Shown here piece by piece: positions 1 through 12,400 of a stretch of 64,000 bases of DNA. Within the stretch, counting starts at the first letter, position 1; each line of letters begins with the position of its first letter. The position numbers were made by a program, and so were the translations under genes. The stretch is from the NCBI GenBank assembly GCA_947650285.1, contig CANTFL010000073.1, positions 1 through 64,000 on the forward strand. Reading direction: 5' to 3'. A model generated the notes under the pieces. The model saw only the letters and a list, made by a program, of their open reading frames with translations, had not been told where the DNA came from and did not search any database. Source of the DNA: Hyaloperonospora brassicae (taxonomy: Eukaryota; Oomycota; Peronosporomycetes; Peronosporales; Peronosporaceae).

Positions 1-7
1 CGATGGT

Positions 8-1221
8 GTGAGCCGTCGGCATACTGATAACCGTGGTAGCGGCAAAGGTACCACTTTGAAGCGTAATCACCTGAAGCCGTGGCGTTTGCCTGAACAGCTC
101 ATCAATAGCGTGTCCCAAGAGACAAGTCAACACCATCGAATACCTTTATTCGATGCGAGTGAGAGTCACGGCTTGAGTTCCAGCGCAAAGAACTTTCGCG
201 CTGAAGAAGACTTTTATCTCGATGCTATCGTCAAGCTTCGATGGTACAATGTCAACCAAAGTCGTGACAACAACTCGCTTTTGGCGGCGTGGAGCGCCTT
301 CGTCCAAAATGTCAAGAAATTTGGACGAGAAGGATGACTTCAAAACTTGAAGCGGTACGCAGCAAGTTTGAAAAGCGAACGCCAACCGGTGCAATGTACC
401 CGTTACATCGTTTGTCGAGTGAGGCAGACATTTCTTTGCCTCACTTGCGGAGATCGTTGTGCGAGTTGTGTTGACAACTCGCAACGTGCACATAGGGACT
501 TGTATTCCCTAAGTTTGCCCTGGGGAAGGCCACACATCTCGGCTGAGATGCGGGACGGGATTGAAAACTTGCTTCTGTTTACAAGCGCCAAAAGCGCGAG
601 TTTACCTATGGACTCTCGGACCTATCGGATGGGTCTCGTTGTGCCTGTGGACAAGACCATTAAATCCGACCTTCAGCTGGGATCGAGGTTCTTAGCTGTC
701 ATACAATGGTAGATATTAACGCCAGCGGACAAGGTAACTTGTTCTCTCCCCTTTCTTCACGCGGTGGGTCAAGATACTCTTCACGTAAAAGCGTAGACCA
801 CCGTGAGAATCCACTAGCGGCTCCGGTGATGGTGGAAAGGCAAGGTCCGTATCGTCTGCCGGGCCTGCAGGGTACTTTGGGTAACCATGAGCGTTACCTG
901 ACCGAGTTGAGGGAGGACGTCGATTACTATAATGATCGTCGGCAAGACTTGTTGAAGACCGTACGACGTCTCCGAACCGATCAGGAGAAAGACCGATCGA
1001 ATTTTGCGTTCTTTCAACTCGAGAGCGAACGCGAGAAGCACCGTTTGCACGACGAGCTAGAGGCGGCTCGTCGCGAGACTGCGTCGATGAAGGACCAAAT
1101 TGAGGGTTTTGTCCGTGATCACAAGAATCTGTTGGGGATTCTTGAGCGTGCTGGATGTCTCCGTTATCGCAAGAGGCCTCGTACTGATATTACGGGCGGA
1201 GACGACCAACACAGAACGTAG
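8..1221 (+). pseudogene. Antisense ORF of family-1 Gypsy element, left copy (broken)
   Basis: This ORF runs opposite to the polymerase strand at the element's 3' end. Three open stretches follow: 8-337, 347-712 (same frame, separated by a TGA near 335) and 706-1221 (another frame). The first has a tryptophan-containing segment (RWYN...LLAAWSAFVQNV). The second has a cysteine-rich cluster (CRVRQTFLCLTCGDRCASC) followed by GRPHISAEMRD. The third is charged and coiled-coil-like. The same arrangement occurs in the right copy at 12488-14166. I do not recognise the protein family. The coiled-coil end overlaps the integrase chromodomain region on the other strand, so part of its openness could be incidental, but the Trp- and Cys-rich parts look like real protein. 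Confidence 0.5.
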
Positions 1222-4200
1222 GACGCGTGCGCATCCTGCGAGGCAACTCAATCGTGTATGCATTGCCCTTTCGGTGCAACACACGAAAGGGACCAATGTA
1301 TTTCGGCAGTAGTAAACTACTGCCGACATTAGTGACTACATGTCCAGGTAAGTTTACCGTAGACAGTAGTACTAGGCAGTTAACTTTACATGTAAGAACA
1401 CTTGCTCTTCCATTCTTGTCTGCGTTTCGTTTCTGGCGGTCCACCGCATTTGTGATGGAGTCCTGTACAAAACAGACCACCGCCTCTCGAGTCAGCAGGA
1501 AGTTCTCTGCTGACTCGTTGTATCAGTGCGCTTCGTGCGCACTGCTGAGAGATTATTCTCTTCTTCAGCGAGATTGTCCACTTCCTCGCTGGAATAATCG
1601 TTGACGATACTGAATATCCCAGCAACGTCATCATTGTCTGAAGTAGCAGCAGCATCATTGCTACTGCGAAGATCAACTTCTTTTATGTCGGTATTTTCGA
1701 CATCGACATCGAACGTATCGGCATGTGCGATGATACGTGATGATCAAGAGCCTAAACGTTTTTTGCTCGAGCGCGTCCCCCTTCCTTAACTCATAGTAAT
1801 TCTGTATGAGGGCGAGAATGCGAGGGTGGCGTAAGCCATTCACGTAAAACGGTACATTCGTCTTAGAAACATGCTCGGAGTTGTTGATAGCGAAATCAAC
1901 CATCGGCAAGAACTCACTCCAGCTCGAAAACGGGTGGAAGTTTCCTCGAAGAAGTTTTTTAAGGACGCGGTTGGCTCGTGGCATCCGACCATCTGTTTCA
2001 GGTAGATCAGATGATGACATCTTTAACCGTGTTCTCAGGGTGCGGAACCCAGATTGTCATATATCCGCCGGGAATTGAGGGTCTCGGTACGAGACCATTT
2101 CACGGGGTAAGCCATGAAGTCAAAATACGTTGCTGATGAAGACACGACAACATCCGTGAGCAGTGATCGACTCGGAAACTGCAGCATGATGTTCCATCTT
2201 GCTGAATCGATTTACAAACACAAGAGTGCCATTATACTTGTGATCGTTTCCAGGTTTGTCGCAGACAAAGTCTATCGAAAAGGACCTTCGTCAGTCTGCT
2301 AGTACCGAAAGAGGTTTTAATGGCGCAAGGGGTAACGGACTATACTTTACTCGCTGAATAAACTCGCATTTACGTATGTGCTTGCGTACGAACTGATACT
2401 GGCGGGGCCAGTAAAAGTAACGAATCACCGTAAGTAAATGTTCGAACGACCACGATGCCCACCAGTTGGTGCATCGTGACATTTAAACATGATGCGCAAA
2501 CGAATTTCATCATGAGAGGGGTCCAAGACACGAGACGTGTTGTCGGCAACAGTTGTACAGTATGGACACTCGTTACGATTCGTATACCAATCCAAAGAGG
2601 AAAGGTATGGTGCCGGTAAATCTGGCAACCATTTTCGGGATGAATTCGCAATTTTGTCCATTAATAGCAAAAGATCCTTATCTCTTGCGTATGCCTTTCA
2701 AAAGTCTTGTGTTATGTCGAAGACGGCACACAAACGGATAATGTCGCAAAAGATGACCTTGCCTTACTGTTGACTTGAGTTGTAGGATCGAATCGGGATG
2801 ACGAGGGAGCACATCAGCGAAGACATTAAGTCGTCGTTGTTATACTCCACGGAATAGGTATTTTTCGCGAACAAAGACAGCAACTGCGCCATTTTCTGCG
2901 AGAGGTGTGGACTGTTTACGGTCGTGCGTAAAAACGCATGGTACGTTTCGGAGATGGATGTTCAATCTACTAGGATATAGACACGGAAATTCGACAGTGC
3001 ATATTTAATGGCAAGTAGAAATAGTTCCTTGTCAGTCACTGATTACTTGCTTTCATCTAGTTGCAGCTGACATGCTTGATAGCAGCCTACGCGCTCTTTG
3101 CCGTCTATGTCATACTGCATCAACGCAAAGCCGATTGCGTAATCGCCGACGTCATAGACCACATGGAATCGTCTATCCTGGTCAGAAATTGCAAATATGG
3201 GCGACTGCACCAAGCTCTGCTTAATACATATATAAAAACGCTGATCGTCAGCGTTTGATGTCCACTTCACATTGTTCTTGAGTAAACAAGAATTATGAAC
3301 GGTTATCTTGGCGTGATTGCGCGAGTTCTTGTGCAAGTACACCGCTAGCCCAAGGAACTTATTTAGTCTCTTGGGGTTAACTAACGCGAGCCATTCATCG
3401 GTCGTTTTAATCTTTTGGCATCCGGGCGACCATGTGTTTACCCACGATGCACCCAGCAAGTGGTATTTCGCTTACCGCAAATATAAACTTCTTGACGTTT
3501 TAGTACAGCCTATGCTTGCGTATAAGCTGAAGAATCTGACGAACGTGTGTTCTATGGACTTCAACGTTTGTTTTCCCGTCCATAGCCCGGTTATGGATGA
3601 GCACATCGTCAAAGTAACTCGGTGTAAAATCCCGCATCGTTCTCAACAGATCTGTAACACATCTATTGAATGTTGCAGGGGCATTACTCAGCCCCTGTGG
3701 CATCAGTAGCCACTTCCACAGCATACCTCTGGAGGTGCTCACTTCTCTTTACGGGATGTTCCGTTCACGCATGAGGATCTGATAGAATCCGCCCATCAGA
3801 TCCATGGACGAAAAGATGGTACTCTTTGCCATACCATCTATGATGACGTCCTTCCTCGGTATAGGCGTCTGAGCCGGTACCGTTGCAGCATTAAACTTGT
3901 TTAATGCATGAACAATCCGCCATCCTCCGGGGCCTTTCGCACACAGAAGGTCGGAGAGCTGTGAGGGGAAGTTGAATCCCTCACATGGCCTGCCGCTAAG
4001 CGATCGATAAAGAACTTGTCGATCGCTAGTACTTGTTCACGAGGCAGTGGCCACTGCTTCATGACACAGTACTTCGAGACCGGTTTGAGCTCGATCTCGT
4101 GTCGAGTGCCTTTGTCCTTAGGCAATTCGCAAATAACGTTTTCAGGGAAAACATCCTTGAATTCGATCAAAAACTTATGCAAAGGATTTGCCTGAAGCGA

Positions 4201-5400
4201 CTTCCAGGATTAAGATTCATATCTCTCAATCCGAGTCTTCTCATCGATGACGCTTTCGTCCATCGATGAGCTGCTAAGAAACCGTTCAAAATCAGTAAAT
4301 ACTGTGGCCAACCGAATATAGGCCACATACTCATATCTGGGACGACTATGCATATAGGCTTGACTTTACCACTACGCAGATCACGCAAGAACCGTTTTGG
4401 TTCTAGCGTTGGCAATCGAGGATCTCCGAAGTTAAATTCGGAGGCAAAATCAGGTCAAGCGTATAAGCGCCTACGCTTGATCCGTCATTGATCAAGACGG
4501 TTAACGTCACGGTTTCTTCCTAAGTCTTGTTCTCACAGGTTTCTGAGAGTCTAATCCCTCAGTACTTAGCTTTAGGGGAGTCCTTCCTTAAGCACATGTG
4601 GGCTTTTTACATCTAAGTCTTCTGACTAAGTCTGTGCAACCACATGGGGGTTTATATCCTCTACGGTCGGCTCTTCAGTCGACCTATGATGACCGTGATG
4701 CCCTTTGGCGGCTACAGGTTTCATAATTCTAGGAAGAGTTCCACTAGGCATACATACATGTTCCGATCCACTCGACTTATTCGAGTGGTGGACCTTCGGC
4801 GCTGCCTGTACATATGTACAGCCACAGGAAACTTGCTCGACAGTGTAGCGATCAGCTACACTAAAATCTTGTGCAGTCGTGCTGACGACCGTACCGCAAC
4901 TAAGTCCATCGCACTCACCCGCAGTACATCCACACGCTTATGGACGCTCAATGACGTTTAACGGATGTCCATCTGATGATAAAGCGCCACGCATCTTTAC
5001 GGATCGATGCTACCGGCTCATCTTCATGTCGTACCTTCTGAGCCAAGGTAATTTTAGGATGACTTAAATTTGTCATCCGAATCCAGTACGACGTATCCAT
5101 CAACGTACAGTTCGTCCTCTAACGTGTAGTGGAGTCCCACTACGCGTTTTGCAATGTTTATCGATGTGTCTGTATAAAAGCGCACTGTCATCCTCGTTGA
5201 AGGGATGTCACGCTCAACAAATTTGCGCCTACGACCCTCCAATGAATGAGGACAAAGAAAGTTGATCGACGCCTAACAGTCAACTAGGGGGTCAAGTAAA
5301 ATATATTTTGTCACTTGCAACCTCATAATGATGAGTGGTATCTCATTAACAGGTGTAGAGACACACACTGATTGTTTGTCTTGAGTAACTTTTGTTAAGA
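640..5400 (-). pseudogene. pol of family-1 Gypsy left copy (PR-RT-RNaseH-IN-chromodomain), disabled
   Basis: Minus-strand pol remnant. The protease region (5054-5400) keeps the VVGLHYTL...VVLDSDDKF stretch, and its active-site Asp is followed by Cys and a stop. RT is in open pieces 3901-4182 and 3500-3742, with YFDD at 3605-3616. RNase H is at 3043-3459. Integrase pieces lie at 2425-2670, 2291-2482 and 1673-2020, and the GPF module (KYIGPFRVLHRKGNAYTIELP region) is at 1190-1480. Stops and frame changes between 736 and 4241 are the same as in the right copy, so they pre-date the event that made the two identical. The integrase position expected to hold the catalytic Glu reads TDGRMPRANR, so Glu is absent. 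Not functional. Confidence 0.88.
736..4241 (+). repeat. Left arm of 3.5-kb near-identical inverted repeat
   Basis: Positions x in this arm pair with 13709-x in the right arm (9468-12973) on the opposite strand. I saw two substitutions, at about 2413 and 2518. Identity stops abruptly at 735 on the outer side and 4242 on the inner side, after which the two elements remain homologous but clearly diverged. The arm covers RT, RNase H, integrase and the coiled-coil part of the antisense ORF, including shared premature stops. Confidence 0.92.
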
Positions 5401-5585
5401 GGTTTTAAATTTTCTTGAGGGTGCTGGATCAGTAGAATGCTCCGCTTCTACTTGCTACGACTATGTTTTTATGGTCCGTTTCGCTGCTGCGGTTTCGCAA
5501 TAGCGATAGACTTACGCCCATTTCCCTTTCTACCTGACTATCGCTCGATTCGCTCTATCCTGTTTTATAATAAGCTTTAGGCACT

Positions 5586-6929
5586 ACACCTATAAGAGCA
5601 GTGTCCTAGCTTCTGACATCGATTGCACTTCTGCAAATGATTGTTGTTTATAGATCGAGGTCTCTAAATTTTAAGTAAAATATATTTATTGGGTCTGGAC
5701 CTCCGCTTAACTGTTGGATTGGTGGACGATAGGGAGTCAAATGCGTTTGAGCCTGTCTCAGACTGAATGGTATCTGTTCGGCCGTTTAAATCGTTTGAGT
5801 TAGTGTCTCCAATCCCAAACGGAATAGGTGTTTGTTGATGGTTCCGTCAAGTATACCCTGAATGAACCCAGTAATTTTATTATTTTCAGTCAAGTTAGCA
5901 GTTATGCAACTCAAGATGAATCGAATGTGCTGCGAGTACTGCAGCACATCTTGTGAACTATGGCTTAATTTAAAAAAATTACCACGAGCCCAAAATTCTG
6001 CTCTTGGTGACTCAAACGTTTTTTTGAGCCAGGACTTGAACTTTTAACGATCCATATGACTACATGTCGTGGAAATTAGCCCAAAGGACAGGGCTTTGCA
6101 CGTCCAGACAGCTTAAACTGGGCGAGTCCAGCTAGCATTTGTCGTCGGCGACGCAACGAGCCTTAATGGCATCTATCAACTCGACAAACCATCTCAACAG
6201 GGAGTCTTTCTCGACGCTTCTGTGGTTGGAAATATCTATCTACAGGATTTTGGTACGACGCGAGTGTGTCGTCCCACCCTTAGCAGCATTGGATTGCTAC
6301 TGTTTTAATCAATCAGTCTGTTAAGCACCGAGTCCTCACAACTGCTCGAACTGTTGAGAGCCTTGCTGGTTAATCAAGGAACTTATCCTTGTAACCAGTT
6401 AGCCCGATACATGGTATTGTCATTACGAAGAAAATGCCAATAAAGAATATTACGTTGAATATTCTTTCAATAATATCACAGAGCATGATGATATTGTTGA
6501 AGATGACCGAAGGGTCTACTCATTGGTTGATATCGTGATGATATAAACCCACTAATCGCTGCTAGACGCGCGCAATGGGTCGTGAGTAGACTTCAATATA
6601 CGTTTAGTTAGATTAATACAATTAAGTCAGGACAAACAGATATACAAGAGTTATAGGATCAAAATTTATTATATATTATTTTAATTATTCCAGAGACTAG
6701 AGTGTTCACTTAGTCTCCTTTCCTTCCTCTGTGATGGTGCAACACTTAGCAAAACACTGACTAACACTGTTGTCAGTAAAAGTGAACTCCGTACCGGTAA
6801 ACCAGTACGTAGTCACTAGTGCCATGTTACAATCCTCTTTCGGAGATGGTTAATATCATATCAATCTGTCTATAGCGGAATGTTGTTGGTTCTGTTAAAT
6901 GACTTCAGCAAGGCGCTAATGGCTACTTC
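5586..6929 (-). pseudogene. gag of family-1 Gypsy left copy (decayed, split by solo LTR)
   Basis: A CCHC zinc knuckle, CNRCQKLGHCSYRC (CX2CX4HX4C), is readable on the minus strand at 5586-5627. Upstream, around 5870-6060, the capsid region aligns with the right copy: TFESPRAEF against TFEPPRAEF, and QHIRFILSC against QHVRYLASC. The N-terminal part around 6150-6300 still matches the right gag at nucleotide level but is full of stops. The 442-bp LTR at 6390-6831 interrupts it, and a 93-bp remnant (6837-6929) lies beyond. The product would be a nucleocapsid/capsid protein; it is dead here. Confidence 0.8.
6390..6831 (+). mobile_element. Solo LTR of Gypsy family 1 with 5-bp TSD
   Basis: The 442-bp LTR begins TGTAACCAGTTAGCCC and ends GCCATGTTACA. 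The flanking pentamers are both ATCCT (6385-6389 and 6832-6836), a perfect target-site duplication. No internal sequence is attached, so this is a solo LTR left by LTR-LTR recombination after insertion into the left element's gag. It carries the conserved core GCTAGACGCGCGCAATGGG at 6561-6579. Confidence 0.9.
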
Positions 6930-7370
6930 TGTAACAAGGTAGCCCGTTACATGAAATTGTCATTAAAACAATTTGACAATAAAGAACATTACGTCGAATA
7001 TTCTTTCAATAATATCACAGACATGGTAATATTGTTGGGATGACCGAATAGTCTACTCATTGGTTGATATCGTGATTATATCAACCCACTAATCGCTGCT
7101 AGACGCGCGCAATGGGTGGTGAGTAGACGTCACCATATATTTGATTACATTAGTATAATAAAGTCAGGAAAAACAGAGATTTAAGGAGTTATAGGACTTA
7201 ATTATATTAATAACAGTTTCACTTTTGCCAAGAGACTAGTCTGACTACTTAGTCTCACTTCCTTCCTCTGTGTTCCTTAAACACCTAGCAGGGCCTTGTC
7301 GACCACTGTCGTCAGTCGAAGTATACTCCGTACTGGTCAAATAGTACGTCGTCAACAGTGCCCCGTTACA
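6930..7370 (+). repeat. 5' LTR of right family-1 Gypsy element
   Basis: The 441-bp LTR starts TGTAACAAGGTAGCCCG and ends GTGCCCCGTTACA. It is followed after two bases by the primer-binding site. It aligns along its whole length with the solo LTR at 6390-6831. The conserved CG-rich core is at 7098-7116. Confidence 0.9.
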
Positions 7371-7372
7371 CC

Positions 7373-7391
7373 TGGTAGCACTTTGTAGTCC
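7373..7391 (+). other. Primer-binding site of right family-1 element
   Basis: TGGTAGCACTTTGTAGTCC follows the 5' LTR after a 2-bp spacer (CC). It begins with TGG, complementary to a tRNA CCA end. The same nonamer TGGTAGCAC follows the 5' LTR of the unrelated family-2 element at 21370-21386. The implied tRNA 3' end is GTGCTACCA; I cannot assign the tRNA identity. Confidence 0.7.
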
Positions 7392-7552
7392 GTCCAAGGA
7401 CCACAACCCCATCGCCCAACATGAACATGTTGGACAATGTAGACGGCGACAGCTTTCACGGAACACGTGAAAGGTACTCTTATATGAGCGACATCGAATG
7501 GAGTGCGATCGAACGAATGAGTTCGACCGTTGGCGAGGACTCCATATAAGCC

Positions 7553-8419
7553 ATGCTATCCTCAAAGGATAGGGACCAGCAACATGTCGTCATTGGCATG
7601 TTCTTGCAAGGAGAACTTGATGAGTTGCGGGCGCAGGTGAGCTTGTTACAACAACAAGATCACCAGCGGACCAAAGCACTGGGACAACAACAGTCTCAGT
7701 TCGCAGAGCCGACGCGTGAGCGTCGACGGGAGTCTATAAAACTAGAGGTCTCCAAGTATCGGGGAGTCGAGGAAGACTCCCTGTTGAGGTGTTTCGTCGA
7801 GCTGGACGATGCCATTGATGCTCGTCGCATCGACGATGAGCGAGTGCAAGTCTCATTAGCTCATTCTTACCTGGCAGGAGAAGCTAGAGCTTAAGCCTTA
7901 AACCTCAAGTTGCGCGACCCGAATGTGTTTGGGTCGTTGAGGATCTTCAAGACCCTGCTATTTGAGACGTTCGAGCCGCCCAGAGCAGAGTTCAGGACTC
8001 TTTCGGAGCTCCTGCAACTCAAGCAGGGTAAGCGTAAGGTTCACGCGTACGATCAACATGTACGCTACCTTGCAAGCTGCATGGTAGTGAACCCTGTGAG
8101 TGAGTTTGTGTTGATCACAATCTTTATTTAAGGGCTTTGAGACGGTCCCGTTAGGGATTACCTGTTCTGCGGAAAGCTAAAGACGCTCTCGGAGGCAATT
8201 TTCGCAGCGGAGCAAGACGATTATAGCGTGAGACAGTCTCACGCTACGTTGACCCCGCATCATCCACAGAGACGATAAGCAGTCGGAGGTCTAGAACCAA
8301 TGGACCTCTGTCAAGTCAAGGGCGAGAAACCTCGCCCTATGAACGACAAGCGAATGGTGAGATGCCATCGCTGTCACAAGATGGGACATTATGCATACGA
8401 ATGCAGTGTCCCTCGATCA
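7553..8419 (+). pseudogene. gag of right family-1 Gypsy element (internal stops)
   Basis: The ATG at 7553 opens a frame with a glutamine-rich N-terminus (LRAQVSLLQQQ). It then reads through the capsid (SIKLEVSKYRGVEEDSLL..., TFEPPRAEFRTL..., QHVRYLASC) to a zinc knuckle CHRCHKMGHYAYEC (CX2CX4HX4C) at 8363-8404. The same frame holds stops at 7892, at the end of the 7910-8131 stretch, and shortly after, so no full Gag can be made. Family knowledge: Gag forms the virus-like particle and binds RNA through the knuckle. Confidence 0.85.
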
Positions 8420-8606
8420 TAACCTCACGGTGCTGAGCGCGGTATTCACCTACCAGCAAGATGAACTGGAGGGCGAGAGATTGTTGCTGTTGCGAAGTCG
8501 CAACAGCGAGGTGGACCATCAAAAATGGTCGGAATCAGTTGGGGCGGAGCGCCCTACTGATCCAGCAACATCAAGAGAATTTGCAAATCTCTTGAAGTAG
8601 ATTGCT

Positions 8607-9131
8607 CCCGAAGCACAATTTCTGTGTTTCTCTGCACTTGGTGATGAGGTGTTTCTTATCACCTTTAAGGTTAAAGTGACAAAAGACTTGTCACTGCGCG
8701 CTTTAGTAGACTGTGGAGCGTCGAACAATTTTGGTCGTCGCCAGTCGCTAGAGGCAGAAAGGTTAAACTTCGTGGAGTGGGGGATCCCTCCAACGAAAAT
8801 GACGGTGCGCCTAGTGACAGGCGCATCGATCACTGTGAAGAAACGTGTAGTCGGAATCCACTACACGTTAAAAGGCGAACAGTACGATGATGATTCCATC
8901 GTACTCGACCTGGATGACAAGTTTGATGTCATCCTAGGACTACCTTGGCTCAGAAGATATAAGCCAACGGTGAGCTGGCAGCATCGATCAGTTACGATAC
9001 CTTCTACTTGTTCCTCATATAACCAGATGAAGATCTTTGAACTTTCACATTTACGTGGGTGTATAAGAGCGAGTGCGATGGCCTCACTCGTGGTACGGTC
9101 ATTAGCACGACTGTACAAGAACACAATGTAG
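8607..9131 (+). pseudogene. Retropepsin-like protease region of right family-1 element
   Basis: The open frame from 8649 reads ALVDCGASNNFG; the catalytic Asp is at 8709-8711. The residue after it is Cys instead of the usual Ser/Thr of the DSG/DTG triad. The conserved downstream segment VLDLDDKFDVILGLPWLRRYKP follows. In Gypsy elements this domain cleaves the Gag-Pol polyprotein. It connects through 9059-9469 to RT in another frame, so it is not joined to an intact pol. The Cys replacement may impair activity, but the element is dead for other reasons. Confidence 0.8.
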
Positions 9132-9467
9132 ATGATCACTACATTGTGGAGAAATCTCACCCAGATCCTGTAGAAGTAAGTTCCCAGGAGGTAATCGAGA
9201 CACTGAATGTCTTGCTTAATGATGGATCAATTGAAGGCGCTTACACGCTTGATCTGGTTGCGCCTCCGAAGTTAACTTCGGAGATAAATCAATTATTGAC
9301 GTTAGAACCGGAACGGCTCCTGCGTGATCTGCGCAGTGGCAAAGTCAAGCAGATCTGTGTACTCGTCGCGGAGGACGAGTACGTTACCGATATTCAATCA
9401 GCAACAGTGTTTACTAAGACCGTGAGGGTTCTCAACAGGTCATCGATGGACGAAAGTGTCATCGATT

Positions 9468-12400
9468 AGAAGACTCGGATTGAGAGATATGAATCTTAAT
9501 CCTGGAAGTCGCTTCAGGCAAATCCTTTGCATAAGTTTTTGATCGAATTCAAGGATGTTTTCCCTGAAAACGTTATTTGCGAATTGCCTAAGGACAAAGG
9601 CACTCGACACGAGATCGAGCTCAAACCGGTCTCGAAGTACTGTGTCATGAAGCAGTGGCCACTGCCTCGTGAACAAGTACTAGCGATCGACAAGTTCTTT
9701 ATCGATCGCTTAGCGGCAGGCCATGTGAGGGATTCAACTTCCCCTCACAGCTCTCCGACCTTCTGTGTGCGAAAGGCCCCGGAGGATGGCGGATTGTTCA
9801 TGCATTAAACAAGTTTAATGCTGCAACGGTACCGGCTCAGACGCCTATACCGAGGAAGGACGTCATCATAGATGGTATGGCAAAGAGTACCATCTTTTCG
9901 TCCATGGATCTGATGGGCGGATTCTATCAGATCCTCATGCGTGAACGGAACATCCCGTAAAGAGAAGTGAGCACCTCCAGAGGTATGCTGTGGAAGTGGC
10001 TACTGATGCCACAGGGGCTGAGTAATGCCCCTGCAACATTCAATAGATGTGTTACAGATCTGTTGAGAACGATGCGGGATTTTACACCGAGTTACTTTGA
10101 CGATGTGCTCATCCATAACCGGGCTATGGACGGGAAAACAAACGTTGAAGTCCATAGAACACACGTTCGTCAGATTCTTCAGCTTATACGCAAGCATAGG
10201 CTGTACTAAAACGTCAAGAAGTTTATATTTGCGGTAAGCGAAATACCACTTGCTGGGTGCATCGTGGGTAAACACATGGTCGCCCGGATGCCAAAAGATT
10301 AAAACGACCGATGAATGGCTCGCGTTAGTTAACCCCAAGAGACTAAATAAGTTCCTTGGGCTAGCGGTGTACTTGCACAAGAACTCGCGCAATCACGCCA
10401 AGATAACCGTTCATAATTCTTGTTTACTCAAGAACAATGTGAAGTGGACATCAAACGCTGACGATCAGCGTTTTTATATATGTATTAAGCAGAGCTTGGT
10501 GCAGTCGCCCATATTTGCAATTTCTGACCAGGATAGACGATTCCATGTGGTCTATGACGTCGGCGATTACGCAATCGGCTTTGCGTTGATGCAGTATGAC
10601 ATAGACGGCAAAGAGCGCGTAGGCTGCTATCAAGCATGTCAGCTGCAACTAGATGAAAGCAAGTAATCAGTGACTGACAAGGAACTATTTCTACTTGCCA
10701 TTAAATATGCACTGTCGAATTTCCGTGTCTATATCCTAGTAGATTGAACATCCATCTCCGAAACGTACCATGCGTTTTTACGCACGACCGTAAACAGTCC
10801 ACACCTCTCGCAGAAAATGGCGCAGTTGCTGTCTTTGTTCGCGAAAAATACCTATTCCGTGGAGTATAACAACGACGACTTAATGTCTTCGCTGATGTGC
10901 TCCCTCGTCATCCCGATTCGATCCTACAACTCAAGTCAACAGTAAGGCAAGGTCATCTTTTGCGACATTATCCGTTTGTGTGCCGTCTTCGACATAACAC
11001 AAGACTTTTGAAAGGCATACGCAAGAGATAAGGATCTTTTGCTATTAATGGACAAAATTGCGAATTCATCCCGAAAATGGTTGCCAGATTTACCGGCACC
11101 ATACCTTTCCTCTTTGGATTGGTATACGAATCGTAACGAGTGTCCATACTGTACAACTGTTGCCGACAACACGTCTCGTGTCTTGGACCCTTCTCATGAT
11201 GAAATTCGTTTGCGCATCATGTTTAAATGTCACGATGCACCAACTGGTGGGCATCGTGGTCGTTCGAACATTTACTTACGGTGATTCGTTACTTTCACTG
11301 GCCCCGCCAGTATCAGTTCGTACGCAAGCACATACGTAAATGCGAGTTTATTCAGCGAGTAAAGTATAGTCCGTTACCCCTTGCGCCATTAAAACCTCTT
11401 TCGGTACTAGCAGACTGACGAAGGTCCTTTTCGATAGACTTTGTCTGCGACAAACCTGGAAACGATCACAAGTATAATGGCACTCTTGTGTTTGTAAATC
11501 GATTCAGCAAGATGGAACATCATGCTGCAGTTTCCGAGTCGATCACTGCTCACGGATGTTGTCGTGTCTTCATCAGCAACGTATTTTGACTTCATGGCTT
11601 ACCCCGTGAAATGGTCTCGTACCGAGACCCTCAATTCCCGGCGGATATATGACAATCTGGGTTCCGCACCCTGAGAACACGGTTAAAGATGTCATCATCT
11701 GATCTACCTGAAACAGATGGTCGGATGCCACGAGCCAACCGCGTCCTTAAAAAACTTCTTCGAGGAAACTTCCACCCGTTTTCGAGCTGGAGTGAGTTCT
11801 TGCCGATGGTTGATTTCGCTATCAACAACTCCGAGCATGTTTCTAAGACGAATGTACCGTTTTACGTGAATGGCTTACGCCACCCTCGCATTCTCGCCCT
11901 CATACAGAATTACTATGAGTTAAGGAAGGGGGACGCGCTCGAGCAAAAAACGTTTAGGCTCTTGATCATCACGTATCATCGCACATGCCGATACGTTCGA
12001 TGTCGATGTCGAAAATACCGACATAAAAGAAGTTGATCTTCGCAGTAGCAATGATGCTGCTGCTACTTCAGACAATGATGACGTTGCTGGGATATTCAGT
12101 ATCGTCAACGATTATTCCAGCGAGGAAGTGGACAATCTCGCTGAAGAAGAGAATAATCTCTCAGCAGTGCGCACGAAGCGCACTGATACAACGAGTCAGC
12201 AGAGAACTTCCTGCTGACTCGAGAGGCGGTGGTCTGTTTTGTACAGGACTCCATCACAAATGCGGTGGACCGCCAGAAACGAAACGCAGACAAGAATGGA
12301 AGAGCAAGTGTTCTTACATGTAAAGTTAACTGCCTAGTACTACTGTCTACGGTAAACTTACCTGGACATGTAGTCACTAATGTCGGCAGTAGTTTACTAC

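Larger units (their letters stand above)
1..6929 (-). mobile_element. Ty3/Gypsy chromovirus, family 1, left copy (degenerate, partial)
   Basis: Reading on the minus strand, gag (about 6929-5586), protease (about 5400-5054), reverse transcriptase (about 4180-3500), RNase H (about 3260-2950), integrase (about 2670-1190) and a C-terminal chromodomain region (about 800-640) follow in the usual Gypsy order. The 3' LTR should lie just left of the window. The 5' LTR is not visible: gag is interrupted by a solo LTR at 6390-6831, and the remainder ends where the right copy begins at 6930. The coding region carries many stops and frameshifts. From 736 to 4241 it is almost identical, inverted, to the right copy; outside that tract the two are clearly diverged. 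Confidence 0.9.

Noticed and set aside
4033..4269. Plus-strand ORFs repeated at 4033-4269 and 9440-9676 (minus)
   Set aside because: Antisense shadows of the Gypsy RT N-terminal region, duplicated because the underlying element is duplicated.
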